Shown: positions 8,046-17,265, numbered from the stretch's first letter. The stretch is 64,000 nucleotides of DNA from Allgaiera indica (GCF_900106675.1 NZ_FNOB01000001.1:292136-356135), one strand, 5' to 3'. The notes: generated by a model not told the origin, from the letters alone. Numbers and translations: made by a program.

Positions 8046-9860
8046 ATGATTGACTTCGCGCTCTGGAAAAAGGCCTGGGAACTGCTGGACCGGCGCGAGC
8101 GCCGCAATGCGTGGATCGTGTTGATCGTCGTCGTGGTCTCGGCCTTTTCGTCGGCGCTGATGGTCGGCTCGGTCATGCCGTTCCTTTCGGTCCTGTCGGA
8201 CCCCGGCCGCATCCATCAGAACGCGGTCTTCGCCTGGGCCTACAGAACCGGTGGCTTCACCTCGGACTATGCCTTCCTGATCGGGCTGGGGGTCGGGTCG
8301 CTGGCGATCATCCTGCTATCGAACCTGTTGCAGATATTCCGGACGCTTGTCGTCGCGCGCTACACGACGATGCGGATGCATACCTTCAGCCACCGTCTGC
8401 TGACCGCCTATCTGCGCCAGCGCTACGAGTTCTTCCTCAACGCCAATTCCGGTAACCTCAGCACCCAGGTTCTATCCGAAGTGCAAGTCGTCGTGGGGCA
8501 GTTCCTGACCCCCGCCGCCGATGTCATCACCTCGCTGCTGACCATTTCGGTGATCGTCGCCCTGCTGATCTGGGTCAACCCCGTGGTGGCGCTGGCAGCC
8601 TTCGCGATCCTTGGCGGGCTATATGGCACGACCTACATGCTCAGCCATCGGATCGTGAAACGCGAGGGAGAGGTCCGGGCCGAGACCAACAAGGCGCGGT
8701 TCCGCATCGTCAGCGAGGCCTTCGGTGGCGCCAAGGACATCAAGCTGCTGGGGCGCGAGGCGGCCTATGTGCGCCGCTTCGACACCCCGTCCCTGCGCAT
8801 GGCGCGCAGCCTGCGCATTTCGACCCTGAGCAGCCAGTTGCCGCAATATGCGATGCAGATCGTGGCCTTCGGCGGGATGATCCTGCTGTGCCTGCTGCTG
8901 GTCGACCCAGAGGGGCTGGCGTCGGGAAGGGCCCTTGGCGGCATCCTTCCGCTGCTTGGCGTCTTCGCCTTCGCGGGGCAGAAGATGATGCCCGAATTGC
9001 AGAAACTCTACGGCGGGCTGACCCGGCTCAAATTCGCCCGCGCGGCGATCGAGTCGATCCATGAGGATCTTATCGAAAAGGGAATGAGCGGTCCCCTGGC
9101 CGCGACGCCCGACCACGCGCTGCCGCTGAAACACGCGCTTGTCCTCGACCAGGTCGCCTATCGCTATCCCGCCGCCGAGGCCCAGGGGCTGGAGGGGGTC
9201 TCGCTGTCGATCCAGGCGGGCGAGAAGATCGGCATCGTCGGGTCCAGCGGCGCGGGCAAGACCACGCTGGCGGACCTTTTGCTTGGCCTGCTGCAGCCGA
9301 CCGCAGGGCGCATGACGGTCGACGGTGTCGAGATCACCGAGGACAACGTCCGCGCCTGGCAGCAAAGTGTCGGCTATGTGCCGCAAGACATCTTCCTGAC
9401 CGATTCGACGATCGCCGAGAACATCGCCCTCGGCTCCCTGCCCGAAGAGATCGACCATGCCCGCGTGCGCCGCGCCGCCGAGATCGCGCGGCTCGACCGT
9501 TTCATCCGCGAGGAACTGCCGCAGGGCTACGACACGACGGTGGGAGAACGCGGGGTGCGGCTGTCGGGTGGCCAGCGTCAGCGCATCGGGATCGCCCGGG
9601 CGATGTATCACGACGCGGATCTGATCGTCTTCGACGAGGCCACGAGTGCGCTCGACAATGTCACCGAGCATGAGGTGATGGAGGCGATCGACAACCTGCC
9701 CGGCGACAAGACCGTGCTGATCATTGCCCATCGGCTGACGACACTGCAGAACTGCGACCGCATCCTGATGCTTGATCATGGCCGGGTCGCCGGGTTCGAC
9801 TGCTGGGACGCGCTGATCGAAGGCAACGCTGGTTTTCGCAAGATTGCGCGGGTCGGCTGA
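8046..9860 (+). CDS. ABC transporter, fused permease/ATPase (MsbA/PglK-like)
   Basis: A 604-residue half-transporter with six membrane segments in the first 320 residues and a full ATPase domain. Walker A is GSSGAGKTT, the signature is LSGGQRQRIGIARAM and Walker B is LIVFDEATSALD, with an H-loop in IIAHRL. The ATG at 8046 begins the typical MIDFALWKKAW sequence; a GTG at 8016 is an alternative. Because no Wzx flippase is seen in the locus, this protein could flip the lipid-linked unit, as PglK does (inference). It works as a homodimer in known relatives. Confidence 0.87.
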   Translation: MIDFALWKKAWELLDRRERRNAWIVLIVVVVSAFSSALMVGSVMPFLSVLSDPGRIHQNAVFAWAYRTGGFTSDYAFLIGLGVGSLAIILLSNLLQIFRTLVVARYTTMRMHTFSHRLLTAYLRQRYEFFLNANSGNLSTQVLSEVQVVVGQFLTPAADVITSLLTISVIVALLIWVNPVVALAAFAILGGLYGTTYMLSHRIVKREGEVRAETNKARFRIVSEAFGGAKDIKLLGREAAYVRRFDTPSLRMARSLRISTLSSQLPQYAMQIVAFGGMILLCLLLVDPEGLASGRALGGILPLLGVFAFAGQKMMPELQKLYGGLTRLKFARAAIESIHEDLIEKGMSGPLAATPDHALPLKHALVLDQVAYRYPAAEAQGLEGVSLSIQAGEKIGIVGSSGAGKTTLADLLLGLLQPTAGRMTVDGVEITEDNVRAWQQSVGYVPQDIFLTDSTIAENIALGSLPEEIDHARVRRAAEIARLDRFIREELPQGYDTTVGERGVRLSGGQRQRIGIARAMYHDADLIVFDEATSALDNVTEHEVMEAIDNLPGDKTVLIIAHRLTTLQNCDRILMLDHGRVAGFDCWDALIEGNAGFRKIARVG

Positions 9861-9927
9861 AGGCCCAGCACGGCGGCGCCTGTCGCGGATCTCGTCCCGG
9901 CTGGAACGGTCGCGCCCGGTTGGCGGG

Positions 9928-10731
9928 TCAGCGCAGATCCTGCGGGAAGCAGCGCGCAACATAGGCGGCATCGACCGGGCGGTATCCTCGAAACCACTTT
10001 CGCCACCGAAGCCGCGCACGGGCGCGCAGAAACCGCCCCAGCGACCGCGATGTCGCGCGGGGTTTCCAGCGCGCAGCACGCTGACGCTGGCCATCCAGGG
10101 CTCCGCGCGCCTCAGGGTGGGTGAAGAAGGGCCGGAAATAGGGCGCGAAGGAGGCGCTGTCGAAGAACAGGCTCCAGTAATCCGCCTTGCGCAGCGTCTC
10201 GGTCTGAAACGCCAGCAATTCGCGTGCCGCGGCAGGCGACAGGTAATAGGCGAAGGCCCCGAAGAAATGCCTGGCCGGGTCGACCAGGATCGCGCTGGCC
10301 CGCGCATCGTGGCGGCCTAGGAAATAGACCCCCCGTCGCGCCTGGGGGTGCCAGCCCAGATGCACGAAAGGCAGCCGGGTCTGCGCCGCGAAATCCAGCG
10401 CCGCCACCAATTGATCGCGTCGCGGCGAGATATCCTCCTCCAGGATGATGGCGGCCCGTCCGCTGCGCACGATCTCTTCATAGACCGACAGATGGCTCAG
10501 GGCACAGCCCACCTCCGCCGGGGCAAGCAGTTCACCAGTGTCGCGGAAATTGCCCAGTATATGCGTGAAATAGGCAAGTGTCGGAAGTTCGGCCCCGATC
10601 ACCGGCGCCATCGGCCGGACGCCCATGTCGCGTTCATCTGCCGACAGCGGGCGGGCGCCGATCTTGTAGATATCCACCGCGCCGGGCGCTGTGCCCGCCT
10701 CTGTGCCCGTACCACCCCTGGTCATGGTCAT
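9928..10731 (-). CDS. family 25 glycosyltransferase (LPS-type)
   Basis: A 267-residue protein with the glycosyltransferase family 25 layout: VDIYKIGARPLSADER near the start, GCALSHLSVYEEIV and AAIILEEDISPR in the middle, and FAYYLSPAAARELL. Members usually transfer galactose or similar sugars in LPS synthesis. The ATG at 10731 is supported by AAGGGG seven bases upstream; the much longer open frame upstream is not coding-like. The 10732-11001 gap holds divergent promoter DNA for this gene and the glycosidase-like gene; no clear box seen. Confidence 0.83.
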   Translation of the reverse strand: MTMTRGGTGTEAGTAPGAVDIYKIGARPLSADERDMGVRPMAPVIGAELPTLAYFTHILGNFRDTGELLAPAEVGCALSHLSVYEEIVRSGRAAIILEEDISPRRDQLVAALDFAAQTRLPFVHLGWHPQARRGVYFLGRHDARASAILVDPARHFFGAFAYYLSPAAARELLAFQTETLRKADYWSLFFDSASFAPYFRPFFTHPEARGALDGQRQRAARWKPRATSRSLGRFLRARARLRWRKWFRGYRPVDAAYVARCFPQDLR

Positions 10732-11001
10732 GTCGCACCCCTTGTCCCGGGCGGGCAGGGAAAGGATTCGCCCGTTCGGTACGGGGGGTAGAGATCTGCG
10801 CGCATCTTCATGGTCGCTCCGGAGCCGGGGCCTCGTCTGGTGCATGATCCGTCGATCCGCATCATGGCGAACCTTTGCGCAGTTTCCAAGCTGTCGTAGG
10901 GTGCTGCCTGTCCCGCACGGGTCGGGCGTGCTAGATTTCGCCATCCTGGTCGCCCGGACCGGCGCGCGGCGCCGCGCGGGTCCAATAATGAGGTTGCCCA
11001 A

Positions 11002-13086
11002 ATGTTTCCGCCCCACCCGACGCGGCACACGCCCGCCGCGAACGCACACCGCAAGAGGCGTCGCGAAAAGCGCGGCCTGATCGCCGCGTTTGCCGCCGTG
11101 ACCCTGCTGGGGATGGGAGGCGGCGCCTGGGCAGAGGCGTTGCCGGCAGGCGTGGGGCTGCGCAATCCGACGCTGGCCTACGGGCTGACGGGCATCTCCG
11201 ACTGGTCGCCGGAGATGCCGTTCCTGAACATCGCCCACATGATGCGCCCCTGGATCGGGCATAGCCGGGCGAAGTGGAACGCGATGACCACCCACCAACT
11301 GCAGGAGGGCGGCTATCTGGACGCGAAGGGCTGGCCCAAACGCATTCCGCGGGGGCTGGAATCGATCGGCACGATCTGGGCCTGGGGTGGCAAGGATCTG
11401 GCGGGGTCGCAAGAGGCCAAGTCACGCGCCGGCACCTATGTACTGACATACAAGGGCGAGGGGTCGATTCGGCTAAAGCTGGGCAGCGTGCGGGTGATCC
11501 GGTCGCGACCGGGACGCATCGTCTTCGACAATCCGACCGGGACGCAGATGGCGCTGGATATCACCGCAACCGATCCGAAGGGGACGGGCGACTATATCCG
11601 CGATATCGCCATCGTGCCGCAGAAATACGAAGGGCTCTATCAGGCTGGCGAGATCTTCAACCCCGATTGGCTGAAGGTCGTCGCGGATGCGCGCGAATTG
11701 CGCTTCATGGATTGGATGGCGACCAATGGTTCCCAGATCGAGACCTGGTCGCAGCGCCCGACGCCGCAGGACGCGACCTGGATGGATAAGGGCGTCCCGG
11801 TCGAGGTGATGGTGCAACTTGCCAACCAGACCGGGGCCGAGCCCTGGTTCAACATGCCGGCAAAGGCCTCGGATACCTATGTGCGCAACTTCGCCACCTA
11901 TGTGCGCGACCACCTCGACCCCGATCTTGTGGCACATGTGGAGTATTCCAACGAAATCTGGAATTGGGCCTTTAGCCAGACCCGCTGGCTGATCGCCCAG
12001 GCAAAGGCCGACTGGGGCGAGACCGGGGGCGGCGCAAGGGCCAATTACGCCGCCAAGCGCGCCACCGAGGTCGCGCTGATCTGGAACGATGTCTTTGGCG
12101 CCCAGGCGCGCAAGCGCGTGGACAACGTGATGGGGGTGCAGAACGGCAACCTCTGGCAGGCCGAGCAGGAACTGACCGCCCCGCTGTGGAAGAAGCATGA
12201 GCCCGCGTCCTTCGTCGCGCCGCCGACGGTCTTTTCGTCGCTTGCCGTGACGACCTACTTCGGAGGCGCGGTCGTGGCGGACGCGAAGCTGCGCGCCCAG
12301 TTGCTGGAACGGATCCAGAGCCAAAGCCCCGCCGCAACCGGCCGTTGGCTGACCTCGAAGCTAAGCGACCCGTCCTATCCAACCTCGATCCCTCGCATCG
12401 AAGCGCGCTGGCAGGGCGTCAAGAAGATCGCCGACCGATACAAGCTCAAGCTCGTCGCATATGAGGGCGGGCAGCACATACAGCAGGCCTTCGCGGTACG
12501 AGGGCTGAAGAAGGACGACCTTGCCGGGCTGACCCGTTTCCTGACCAGCTATATCCGCAGCCCGGACATGGCGATGCTGTATGACGCGCTGTGGGACGGC
12601 TGGGCGAAGATCGGCGACGGGCCGTTCATGCAATATTCGGACGTGGGGGCGCCGTCGAAATGGGGATCTTGGGGGTTGTTCGCCGCTCTTGGCGACAGCA
12701 ATCCCCGGGCCGACCTGCTGATCCGGCGCAACCAAAGCTCGAAGGCCTGGTTCGGCGATGGTGGCGGGGCGCGCTATCAACAGGGCGTGATCAGGATCGC
12801 CGGTCCGAACGGCACGCGGCTGACCGGCACCGGCAAACAGGATTTCCTGATCGGCGGGTCCGGGAACGACACGCTGGTGCCGGGCACCGGGGCAGACGGG
12901 TTGAACGGTGGCGGCGGCACGAACACCGTGCTGCTGGCCGGCAGGCCCGACCAATACCGCCTTGTGCCCGAAGCCGCAGGGTATCGTCTGACCGGGCCGG
13001 GGGTGTCGGATTATGTGCTCAACATCCAGACCTTCGTCTTCGATGGCGGCGCGACACGGACGCTGGCCGAGATGCTGCACCGCTAG
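11002..13086 (+). CDS. secreted glycosidase-like protein with C-terminal calcium-binding repeats
   Basis: A 694-residue exported protein. A basic leader and hydrophobic segment end in AWA (about residue 45), giving a Sec signal peptide. The body contains EYSNEIWN (Asn317-Glu318) and VAYEGGQH (Glu488). Their spacing and setting look like the acid/base and nucleophile strands of clan GH-A glycoside hydrolases, so polysaccharide cleavage is likely but unproven. The C-terminus has one short RTX-type repeat region (GGSGNDTLVPGTGADGL). Residues 46-690 are closely similar to the N-terminal half of the RTX protein at 29060-32674. It may trim the polysaccharide during export. Confidence 0.72.
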   Translation: MFPPHPTRHTPAANAHRKRRREKRGLIAAFAAVTLLGMGGGAWAEALPAGVGLRNPTLAYGLTGISDWSPEMPFLNIAHMMRPWIGHSRAKWNAMTTHQLQEGGYLDAKGWPKRIPRGLESIGTIWAWGGKDLAGSQEAKSRAGTYVLTYKGEGSIRLKLGSVRVIRSRPGRIVFDNPTGTQMALDITATDPKGTGDYIRDIAIVPQKYEGLYQAGEIFNPDWLKVVADARELRFMDWMATNGSQIETWSQRPTPQDATWMDKGVPVEVMVQLANQTGAEPWFNMPAKASDTYVRNFATYVRDHLDPDLVAHVEYSNEIWNWAFSQTRWLIAQAKADWGETGGGARANYAAKRATEVALIWNDVFGAQARKRVDNVMGVQNGNLWQAEQELTAPLWKKHEPASFVAPPTVFSSLAVTTYFGGAVVADAKLRAQLLERIQSQSPAATGRWLTSKLSDPSYPTSIPRIEARWQGVKKIADRYKLKLVAYEGGQHIQQAFAVRGLKKDDLAGLTRFLTSYIRSPDMAMLYDALWDGWAKIGDGPFMQYSDVGAPSKWGSWGLFAALGDSNPRADLLIRRNQSSKAWFGDGGGARYQQGVIRIAGPNGTRLTGTGKQDFLIGGSGNDTLVPGTGADGLNGGGGTNTVLLAGRPDQYRLVPEAAGYRLTGPGVSDYVLNIQTFVFDGGATRTLAEMLHR

Positions 13087-13158
13087 CTGCGGCAAGGAAG
13101 CCCGGCCGACAAGGCCGCCGAGGCGACGGGGCAAGGCACCGCGGGTGGTCCAGCCGGT

Positions 13159-13836
13159 TCAGGGAGCCTCGCCCGGGCGGGGCCGCGGGTCAGCCAGAAG
13201 CGCCGCGATCCAGCCCGCGACGAAGCCGCCCAGATGGGTCTGCCAGGCCAGATGCCCCCCCGTGGCCCACCATGACACAAGATTCAGCGCCGCCAGAAGC
13301 GCCACGATGCGCAGCACCGGCCAAAGCATCTGGCCTGCGGTGAAGCGGTCGACATATTCCCAGGCGACCCAGGCCCCGGCCAGGCCGAACAGCGCCCCCG
13401 AAGCGCCGACCATCGGCGTCAGTCCCGACGACAGAAGCGCATAGCCAAGCCCGCCGCCGATCATCGACATGAAGTAGATCATCAGGAAGCGGCCGCTGCC
13501 CACCCGCGAAACCACCGGCAGACCGAGCCAGACCAGCACCAGCATGTTCCCCAGCAGATGAGTGATACCCAGATGCACGAAGCCATAGGTGACGAACATC
13601 GCAAGGGCCTGACTCGGATAGTTGGGTTGCCAGTTGTGCAGCAGCCCGGGCCAGAACCCCGCCCAGCTATAGGCCAGATCTCGCCAGCGCGGGCTTCCCC
13701 AAAGCCCCGCGCCGGCCCCTTCGAGCACCAGTTCGGGCAAGCTGTCGGCGATCAGTATGACCCAGATCACCAGCGGCACATCCCTCAGGCGGCTTGGAAA
13801 CTGGGGCACAACGGCCATCATGTCCTTTCGGGGCAT
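13159..13836 (-). CDS. rhomboid family intramembrane serine protease
   Basis: A 225-residue membrane protein with about six segments. It shows the catalytic serine in GASGALFG (Ser146), the oxyanion-side HLGITHLLGN (His93, Asn97) and the catalytic histidine in THLGGFVAG (His201). Rhomboids cut single-pass membrane proteins within the bilayer. It sits 19 bases after the outer-membrane barrel gene in the same direction, so it is probably co-transcribed with the export genes. A role in processing the VPLPA-CTERM tails is possible but inferred only from position. Confidence 0.86.
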   Translation of the reverse strand: MPRKDMMAVVPQFPSRLRDVPLVIWVILIADSLPELVLEGAGAGLWGSPRWRDLAYSWAGFWPGLLHNWQPNYPSQALAMFVTYGFVHLGITHLLGNMLVLVWLGLPVVSRVGSGRFLMIYFMSMIGGGLGYALLSSGLTPMVGASGALFGLAGAWVAWEYVDRFTAGQMLWPVLRIVALLAALNLVSWWATGGHLAWQTHLGGFVAGWIAALLADPRPRPGEAP

Positions 13837-13854
13837 CCCACGATCGGGTGGCGT

Positions 13855-15285
13855 TCAGGGCAGCAGCGTGAAGCTTCGCCCGATGCTGAGAAAAGCCCCA
13901 TTTGACCGTGCGGTGCCCGCGCTGCTTTCTTGCCGACGGTGTTGGACCCCGGCGTTCAAGTTCCAGCCCTTGGCCAATTCGTGCGAATAGACAACCTCCA
14001 CGGTCTGGCGCTTCGTGGTCGGATAACTGCCATAGCCAGCACTGCCCACCCGCGCCCAGTCCAGGCTAAGCGCCAGATTCGACAGCGCGTTGATTGAATG
14101 AGTGTAGCTGGCGCCGACATGCAGTTCGGCGACATCGACGTCGTTGGCATTCAGCCCAACCCGCCGGTCGATGCTGACGGCGTATTTGGCATCGGGCAAC
14201 TTGCCATCATAGCGCAGCTTTCCCACCAGTTGCGCGGCATGACCCGGTCGCGCCGCGGCGCCAATCCTGGCCGAAAGCTGGGCCCCGTCGCGAAGTGTCG
14301 TCTTGGCGTCGAGGCTTAGCGTGTTGCGCAGGCCGATGCTGTCGCGCGCCGCCGTATATGTCACGCCCTGGCTGCCGGTCCGCGTGTCGCGCGTGAGGCT
14401 GAGATTGCCATAGGCACCCTTGGATATCTGGCTTGTCCCGGTCGCGACGAAATCGGTTTCCGACCGCTGATATCCCAACTGCCCCGACAGGGATAGGACG
14501 GGCGACAGCGCGCGGCTGACCCCGACATAGGCGCCGGAGCTGCGCCGCCGGGTAAGCAGCGCGTTGGTATCATGTTCGCGGCTCCAGATCAGGCCGAGGT
14601 CGTATTCGACCACCTTGCTGGGATGCAGCTTGAGCACCGCATTCGCCGAACGCGTGCGCACGTCATAGGCGTTGGGATCGGTCGTGCCGCTATAGAGGCG
14701 GTTGTAACCCTCCAGGTTCAGCCCGAAGCCGACCGGCGCACGTAGCCCGGTCTCGAACCCCAGTCGCGCGGATGCGGTGCTGACGGTACCGCTCGAAACG
14801 ATCGGTTGCGGCGACAGAGAACCATCCGGCAGCGTCGTGTAGCCGATGCTTTGCGACGTGGGCCGGCGCATGTAGCTTCCGTCGATCTTCAGCCGCGCAT
14901 CCTTTGTTTCCCGGCTGTAGGACAGCCGCGCCGCGGGTTCATGCAACCCGCTTTCCGCCACCGCGCCATCGCTTGACAACCGGCCAAGCGCCGAAAGAGA
15001 AAAGCTCAGCCTCTGGATATGAGTGGTGCTGTTGAAGTGCAGCCCCAGGGTAGTGTCGAAGGTGGTGACCGCCCGCGCCGGGATCGTCAGTTTGTAATTG
15101 GATTCGTGGTTCAGCCTGGTGCCGAAATTCAGCACCAGCCGTGGCGGCGGCGCCTGATTCGCCGGGACGTCCGAGGCCTGCTGCGCGTCGGCCCGCGGCA
15201 ATACCCCAACCGCGGCGGCCGTGCAGGCCACCGCCACGATGATTGTCTTGCGGGCCGTCCCTCTGCGCCTGATCACCCCCATCAC
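13855..15285 (-). CDS. outer-membrane beta-barrel protein of the polysaccharide locus
   Basis: A 476-residue protein with a signal peptide ending ADA (about residue 35), then repeated amphipathic strands rich in Tyr, Ser, Arg and alternating hydrophobics, ending in aromatic-hydrophobic SFTLLP. This is the layout of EpsL/PEP-CTERM-associated outer-membrane barrels found with exosortase loci. It likely forms the outer-membrane part of the polysaccharide exporter together with the OPX protein six bases upstream in the transcript. I do not recognise a more exact family. Confidence 0.68.
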   Translation of the reverse strand: MMGVIRRRGTARKTIIVAVACTAAAVGVLPRADAQQASDVPANQAPPPRLVLNFGTRLNHESNYKLTIPARAVTTFDTTLGLHFNSTTHIQRLSFSLSALGRLSSDGAVAESGLHEPAARLSYSRETKDARLKIDGSYMRRPTSQSIGYTTLPDGSLSPQPIVSSGTVSTASARLGFETGLRAPVGFGLNLEGYNRLYSGTTDPNAYDVRTRSANAVLKLHPSKVVEYDLGLIWSREHDTNALLTRRRSSGAYVGVSRALSPVLSLSGQLGYQRSETDFVATGTSQISKGAYGNLSLTRDTRTGSQGVTYTAARDSIGLRNTLSLDAKTTLRDGAQLSARIGAAARPGHAAQLVGKLRYDGKLPDAKYAVSIDRRVGLNANDVDVAELHVGASYTHSINALSNLALSLDWARVGSAGYGSYPTTKRQTVEVVYSHELAKGWNLNAGVQHRRQESSAGTARSNGAFLSIGRSFTLLP

Positions 15286-15291
15286 CGTGCC

Positions 15292-15894
15292 TTACTCGAA
15301 CAACCGCCGGGTCGGCACAATGATGACATCGCCGCGTTGCAGCACGATCGTCGGAACCGCTGCGCCGGACATCAGCGCCTTGTAGTCGAAATGCAGGATC
15401 TGACTTTGGCCGTTCTTGAAACTGCGGCGCAGCTGGATGCGCTTGGTCGCGGCATAGGGGGTCGGCCCACCGGCCTGTGCCAGCGCCTGCAACAGCGTGG
15501 TTCCGCGCCTGACCTCGACCAGGCCGGGCTTGGCGACCTCACCCATGGCGTAGACGTCGATCTGCCCGCGCCCGGATCCGACCGACCTGACGGGAGCAAG
15601 GCTTCCGATCGACAGATAGACCGTCGGCGTGGTGGCAAAATTCGGGGTGAGTCGCTTGGCGATCACGCTGCGCAGTGTTTCGATACTGTCACCAGCGGCC
15701 TGGATCGTGCCCACTGACGGAACTGTGACCGAGCCATCGGGCAGCACAAGCAGGTCGCTGTTGAGCGACGAATCCTCAAGCACCTGCATCTTCAACGTGT
15801 CGCCAGGCTTGATGCGATAGGCTGCGGCGGCCGGCAAAACGGCGACCACGGCGAAGATGGCCGCGATGGCCAGACGAAGAATGGCTTTGAACAT
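15292..15894 (-). CDS. polysaccharide export protein (OPX, SLBB domain)
   Basis: A 200-residue periplasmic/outer-membrane export protein. After a signal peptide ending AAA it begins YRIKPGDTLKMQVLED, the Poly_export domain of the Wza/KpsD/ExoF family, followed by an SLBB domain (IDVYAMGEVAKPGLVEV, LLQALAQAGG). It has no lipobox cysteine and is short compared with Wza, so it probably relies on the adjacent barrel to cross the outer membrane. ATG at 15894 is chosen; a GTG at 15906 is possible. It is first in the OPX, barrel, rhomboid unit. Confidence 0.85.
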   Translation of the reverse strand: MFKAILRLAIAAIFAVVAVLPAAAAYRIKPGDTLKMQVLEDSSLNSDLLVLPDGSVTVPSVGTIQAAGDSIETLRSVIAKRLTPNFATTPTVYLSIGSLAPVRSVGSGRGQIDVYAMGEVAKPGLVEVRRGTTLLQALAQAGGPTPYAATKRIQLRRSFKNGQSQILHFDYKALMSGAAVPTIVLQRGDVIIVPTRRLFE

Positions 15895-16036
15895 GGTTTC
15901 GCTCACTTGTTCTTAATTTGACGATCATGCGGGAGTTCCGACAGAAAAACAATTCTCTGCGTAGCAAAGTTCATCCTTGCGTCATCGTCGGGCAACAGTT
16001 GCGGCCCGCGGCCGCGAAGGTGACACTGGCCGACGC

Positions 16037-16064
16037 GTGCCATGTGAAGTGTGCCATGTGAAGC
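16037..16064. repeat. two tandem 14-bp direct repeats
   Basis: Copies at 16037-16050 and 16051-16064 (GTGCCATGTGAAG plus one base) match at 13 of 14 positions. They lie in the divergent promoter region between the OPX gene and the Gly-rich VPLPA-CTERM gene and may be a regulator site. Confidence 0.7.
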
Positions 16065-16234
16065 GCGCCGTCTGTTGCCGCGTTTCCCGGCCGAAGCCGG
16101 CGTGGACCGGACTGTTGCCGATGCAGGAACGCTTTGTCGGAAGATTCTTGGCATGACAAATGGCGATTTCGCCCTATATTGGGCAACATTAAGGCAAAGT
16201 TATTCGGCGACTCAGTTTGGGATTGGGGGCCAAA

Positions 16235-17026
16235 ATGTTGATTTGGGTGAAACAGTGGCATCCGCGGCGTAGCGCGGTGGCGTTCTTCATGGCTGCGGCG
16301 TTGTCCTTGGGCGCCACGGCGGGCGCGGCCGCGCCGACACCGTCGTCTCGTCTGTCCGGCCTGCCGGAGACGGTGGGGATGGGCCTGCGCCATTTGGGCG
16401 ATACCGAGACTTCACAGATCGTCTCGGCCCTATACTGGCTGCACCATACGTTTCCCAGCGCCCCGTTCACATGGATGCCGGGCAATGGCGTGGCCAACCT
16501 GGGAACGCTGCTGGGCTCCCTGGCCAGTTGGTTGCACGACGGCCAGGACAGAGGCCAGGGCGGAACGTCAGCGGGCGGCACGCTCACCCCGGCCGAAATC
16601 TTCGAGAAGCTGATCGCGGGGGGGGCGGGCCTTTATGGCGGCCCACCACGCGGCCCGGCCCAAGGCGGCTTGCAAGGCAGCGCCAAGTCCTCGCCACCGT
16701 GGACCGCGCTGCTTGCCGGGGCGCACCCCTTTGGCGGCACTAGCGCTCCGTCCGGAAACCTCCTCACCTCCGCCGGTCCGGGCGGAACGGGCCTAGTCGG
16801 GTCTGGTTCGGGCGGAACGGGCCTAGTCGGGGCGGGCTCGGGCGGAACGGGTCTAGTCGGGTCGGGTTCGGGCAACCCGACGATCACCGGCGGAAGCGGC
16901 CCATCCTCGGGCACGTCCAGGGCTGCGCTGCCGTCGGTCGTTCCACTGCCGGCGACATTGCCGATGCTGCTGCTCGGACTGGGCGCGCTGGTCATGGCCG
17001 GGCGGCGCAGACGGCCTGCAACCTGA
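16235..17026 (+). CDS. VPLPA-CTERM sorting-domain surface protein, Gly-rich
   Basis: A 263-residue exported protein. A signal peptide ends near AGAAA. A variable Gly/Ser-rich region follows, with three 10-residue repeats of the GGTGLVGSGS type, and the C-terminus has the sorting tail: VPLPA, a hydrophobic segment of about 15 residues, then RRRR. XrtD recognises such tails, cleaves them and releases or anchors the protein at the surface. ATG at 16235 is preferred because GGGGG precedes it; an upstream start at 16217 is possible. No catalytic domain is visible; a structural matrix role is likely. Confidence 0.8.
   Translation: MLIWVKQWHPRRSAVAFFMAAALSLGATAGAAAPTPSSRLSGLPETVGMGLRHLGDTETSQIVSALYWLHHTFPSAPFTWMPGNGVANLGTLLGSLASWLHDGQDRGQGGTSAGGTLTPAEIFEKLIAGGAGLYGGPPRGPAQGGLQGSAKSSPPWTALLAGAHPFGGTSAPSGNLLTSAGPGGTGLVGSGSGGTGLVGAGSGGTGLVGSGSGNPTITGGSGPSSGTSRAALPSVVPLPATLPMLLLGLGALVMAGRRRRPAT
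16781..16870 (+). repeat. three 30-bp tandem repeats in the VPLPA-CTERM gene
   Basis: Units at 16781-16810, 16811-16840 and 16841-16870 are near identical and encode GGTGLVG plus a short Gly/Ser/Ala end. In-frame gain or loss would vary spacer length between the exported body and the sorting tail. Confidence 0.88.
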
Positions 17027-17225
17027 TCGGATCTCCGAATTTCCGGCCCGCGCCCTGACGGGCGGTCGAAACGGGCAGTCGTCAGGCCGCAAAAGCCGCC
17101 CGCCGCCGCGCGAAAGCCCTTCCAATTCCCTTCCATGCAAACGCATTGGCAGGTCGCACAGCATGTATCCCCCGAAACGGCAATCGCCCCGTCGCGCCGG
17201 GCGACGGGCCAAAGGCGACACCCAG

Positions 17226-17265
17226 AACGAACGCCCCGAGGCATGGCACCGGGGCGTCGTTCGTT
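17226..17265. terminator. hairpin terminator between convergent genes
   Basis: AACGAACGCCCCG pairs with the later CGGGGCGTCGTTCGTT, with a three-base bulge and an 11-base loop. It lies between the VPLPA-CTERM gene and the TPR lipoprotein gene, which converge, so it may stop both. The rest of 17027-17286 shows no gene. Confidence 0.65.

Noticed and set aside
16181..16196. Possible sigma-54 site upstream of the Gly-rich VPLPA gene
   Set aside because: GG and GC spacing fits, but only about 7 of 12 consensus positions match, no better than several chance sites in this GC-rich window.
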